A stretch of DNA of 32,026 nucleotides from an uncultured Oscillospiraceae bacterium. Its GTDB lineage: Bacteria; Bacillota; Clostridia; Oscillospirales; Oscillospiraceae. The stretch's first letter is position 1. The number at the start of each line of letters is the position of its first letter. Below, piece by piece: positions 31,919 through 32,026 of the stretch. Location: NCBI GenBank assembly GCA_934659445.1, contig CAKUHV010000005.1:1-32026 (forward strand), in the 5' to 3' direction. The notes under the pieces were generated by a model. The model did not search any database, was not told where the DNA came from, and was given only the letters and a program-made list of their open reading frames with translations. The position numbers and the translations under genes were made by a program.

Positions 31919-31961
31919 CCCCATTTGTTGGACAGTATGATATAATGTCTAACAGATGGGG
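31919..31961 (+). promoter_or_regulatory. IS left-end hairpin with internal promoter
   Basis: Arms 31919-31934 and 31946-31961 pair at 14 of 16 positions around an 11-base loop. The loop holds an extended -10 box (TGA-TATAAT, 31938-31946). The right arm contains the GGGGTG ribosome site of orfA. Confidence 0.55.
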
Positions 31962-31969
31962 TGATTTTA

Positions 31970-32026
31970 ATGGCAAAGGGAGTACCGAACAAGCGATACA
32001 CGCCGGAATTCAAGAAGCTGGTCGTG
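31970..32026 (+). CDS. IS3-family transposase OrfA, N-terminal fragment
   Basis: Nineteen codons are visible before the window ends: MAKGVPNKRYTPEFKKLVV. The K-RYTPEFK-x-x-VV pattern is the usual start of the helix-turn-helix OrfA of IS3/IS150 elements, which binds the element ends and is joined to OrfB by frameshifting to make the transposase. The ribosome site GGGGTGA precedes the ATG. Confidence 0.85.
   Translation, partial: MAKGVPNKRYTPEFKKLVV

Larger units (their letters stand above)
31910..32026 (+). mobile_element. Left end of an IS3-family (IS150-like) insertion sequence, cut by the window edge
   Basis: The sequence from TGAACCGCACCCC through GTTGGACAG resembles the terminal inverted repeat of IS150-type elements, and it is followed 40 bases later by the start of a typical OrfA. 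The right end and any target duplication are outside the window, so the exact left boundary (31910) is inferred from the TG terminus. Confidence 0.75.

Overview
The window looks like a stretch of chromosome from a GC-rich anaerobic Firmicute of the class Clostridia, most likely the Oscillospiraceae (Flavonifractor, Pseudoflavonifractor or Lawsonibacter-like). This is inferred from strong AGGAGG-type ribosome binding sites with some TTG or GTG starts, the iron-sulfur L-serine dehydratase split into SdaAA and SdaAB, a one-domain LUD protein, clostridial sortase-associated surface-protein modules, a YitT transporter and several M20 amidohydrolases. No species can be named from the sequence alone.

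Almost every gene reads leftward on the minus strand. Only the AbgT transporter and the partial insertion sequence at the right edge read rightward. From left to right: an SPFH/NfeD pair (0-1.5 kb); a hairpin-rich spacer and tRNA-Gly(GCC) with a near-perfect promoter (1.5-2.0 kb); a lipoprotein with a degenerate transglutaminase fold, a LUD protein and a YitT protein (2.0-4.8 kb). Next comes a divergent type IIA topoisomerase (GyrA/ParC-like and GyrB/ParE-like subunits) whose two genes are separated by sdaAA-sdaAB, with two inverted copies of a 105-bp cloverleaf-like repeat (4.8-11.1 kb). Then a TetR regulator, an exported coiled-coil protein with two EF-hand-like loops, and an MMPL/RND exporter (11.2-16.8 kb); a cysteine desulfurase and release factor 3 (16.9-19.8 kb); and a frameshifted surface protein fused to the C-terminal half of a sortase (20.1-21.8 kb).

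The right third carries a probable operon of a NERD-like membrane protein and three M20 hydrolases, one very like AbgA. It is divergent from an AbgT p-aminobenzoyl-glutamate transporter (22.4-28.6 kb), which suggests uptake and hydrolysis of folate breakdown products or other acylated or dipeptide substrates. It ends with RlmD-like 23S rRNA methyltransferase, the BrnQ branched-chain amino acid carrier with a long structured leader containing a 32-codon upstream frame, and the left end of an IS3/IS150-type element (28.7-32.0 kb).

The most unusual signals are the divergent topoisomerase split by serine dehydratase genes and associated with inverted cloverleaf repeats; the TetR, EF-hand coiled-coil and MMPL cassette with a palindromic operator on its promoter; an AUG-UGA start-stop frame behind a strong Shine-Dalgarno in the release factor 3 leader; the brnQ leader; and a palindrome shared by the abgT promoter and the promoter of the broken surface gene.
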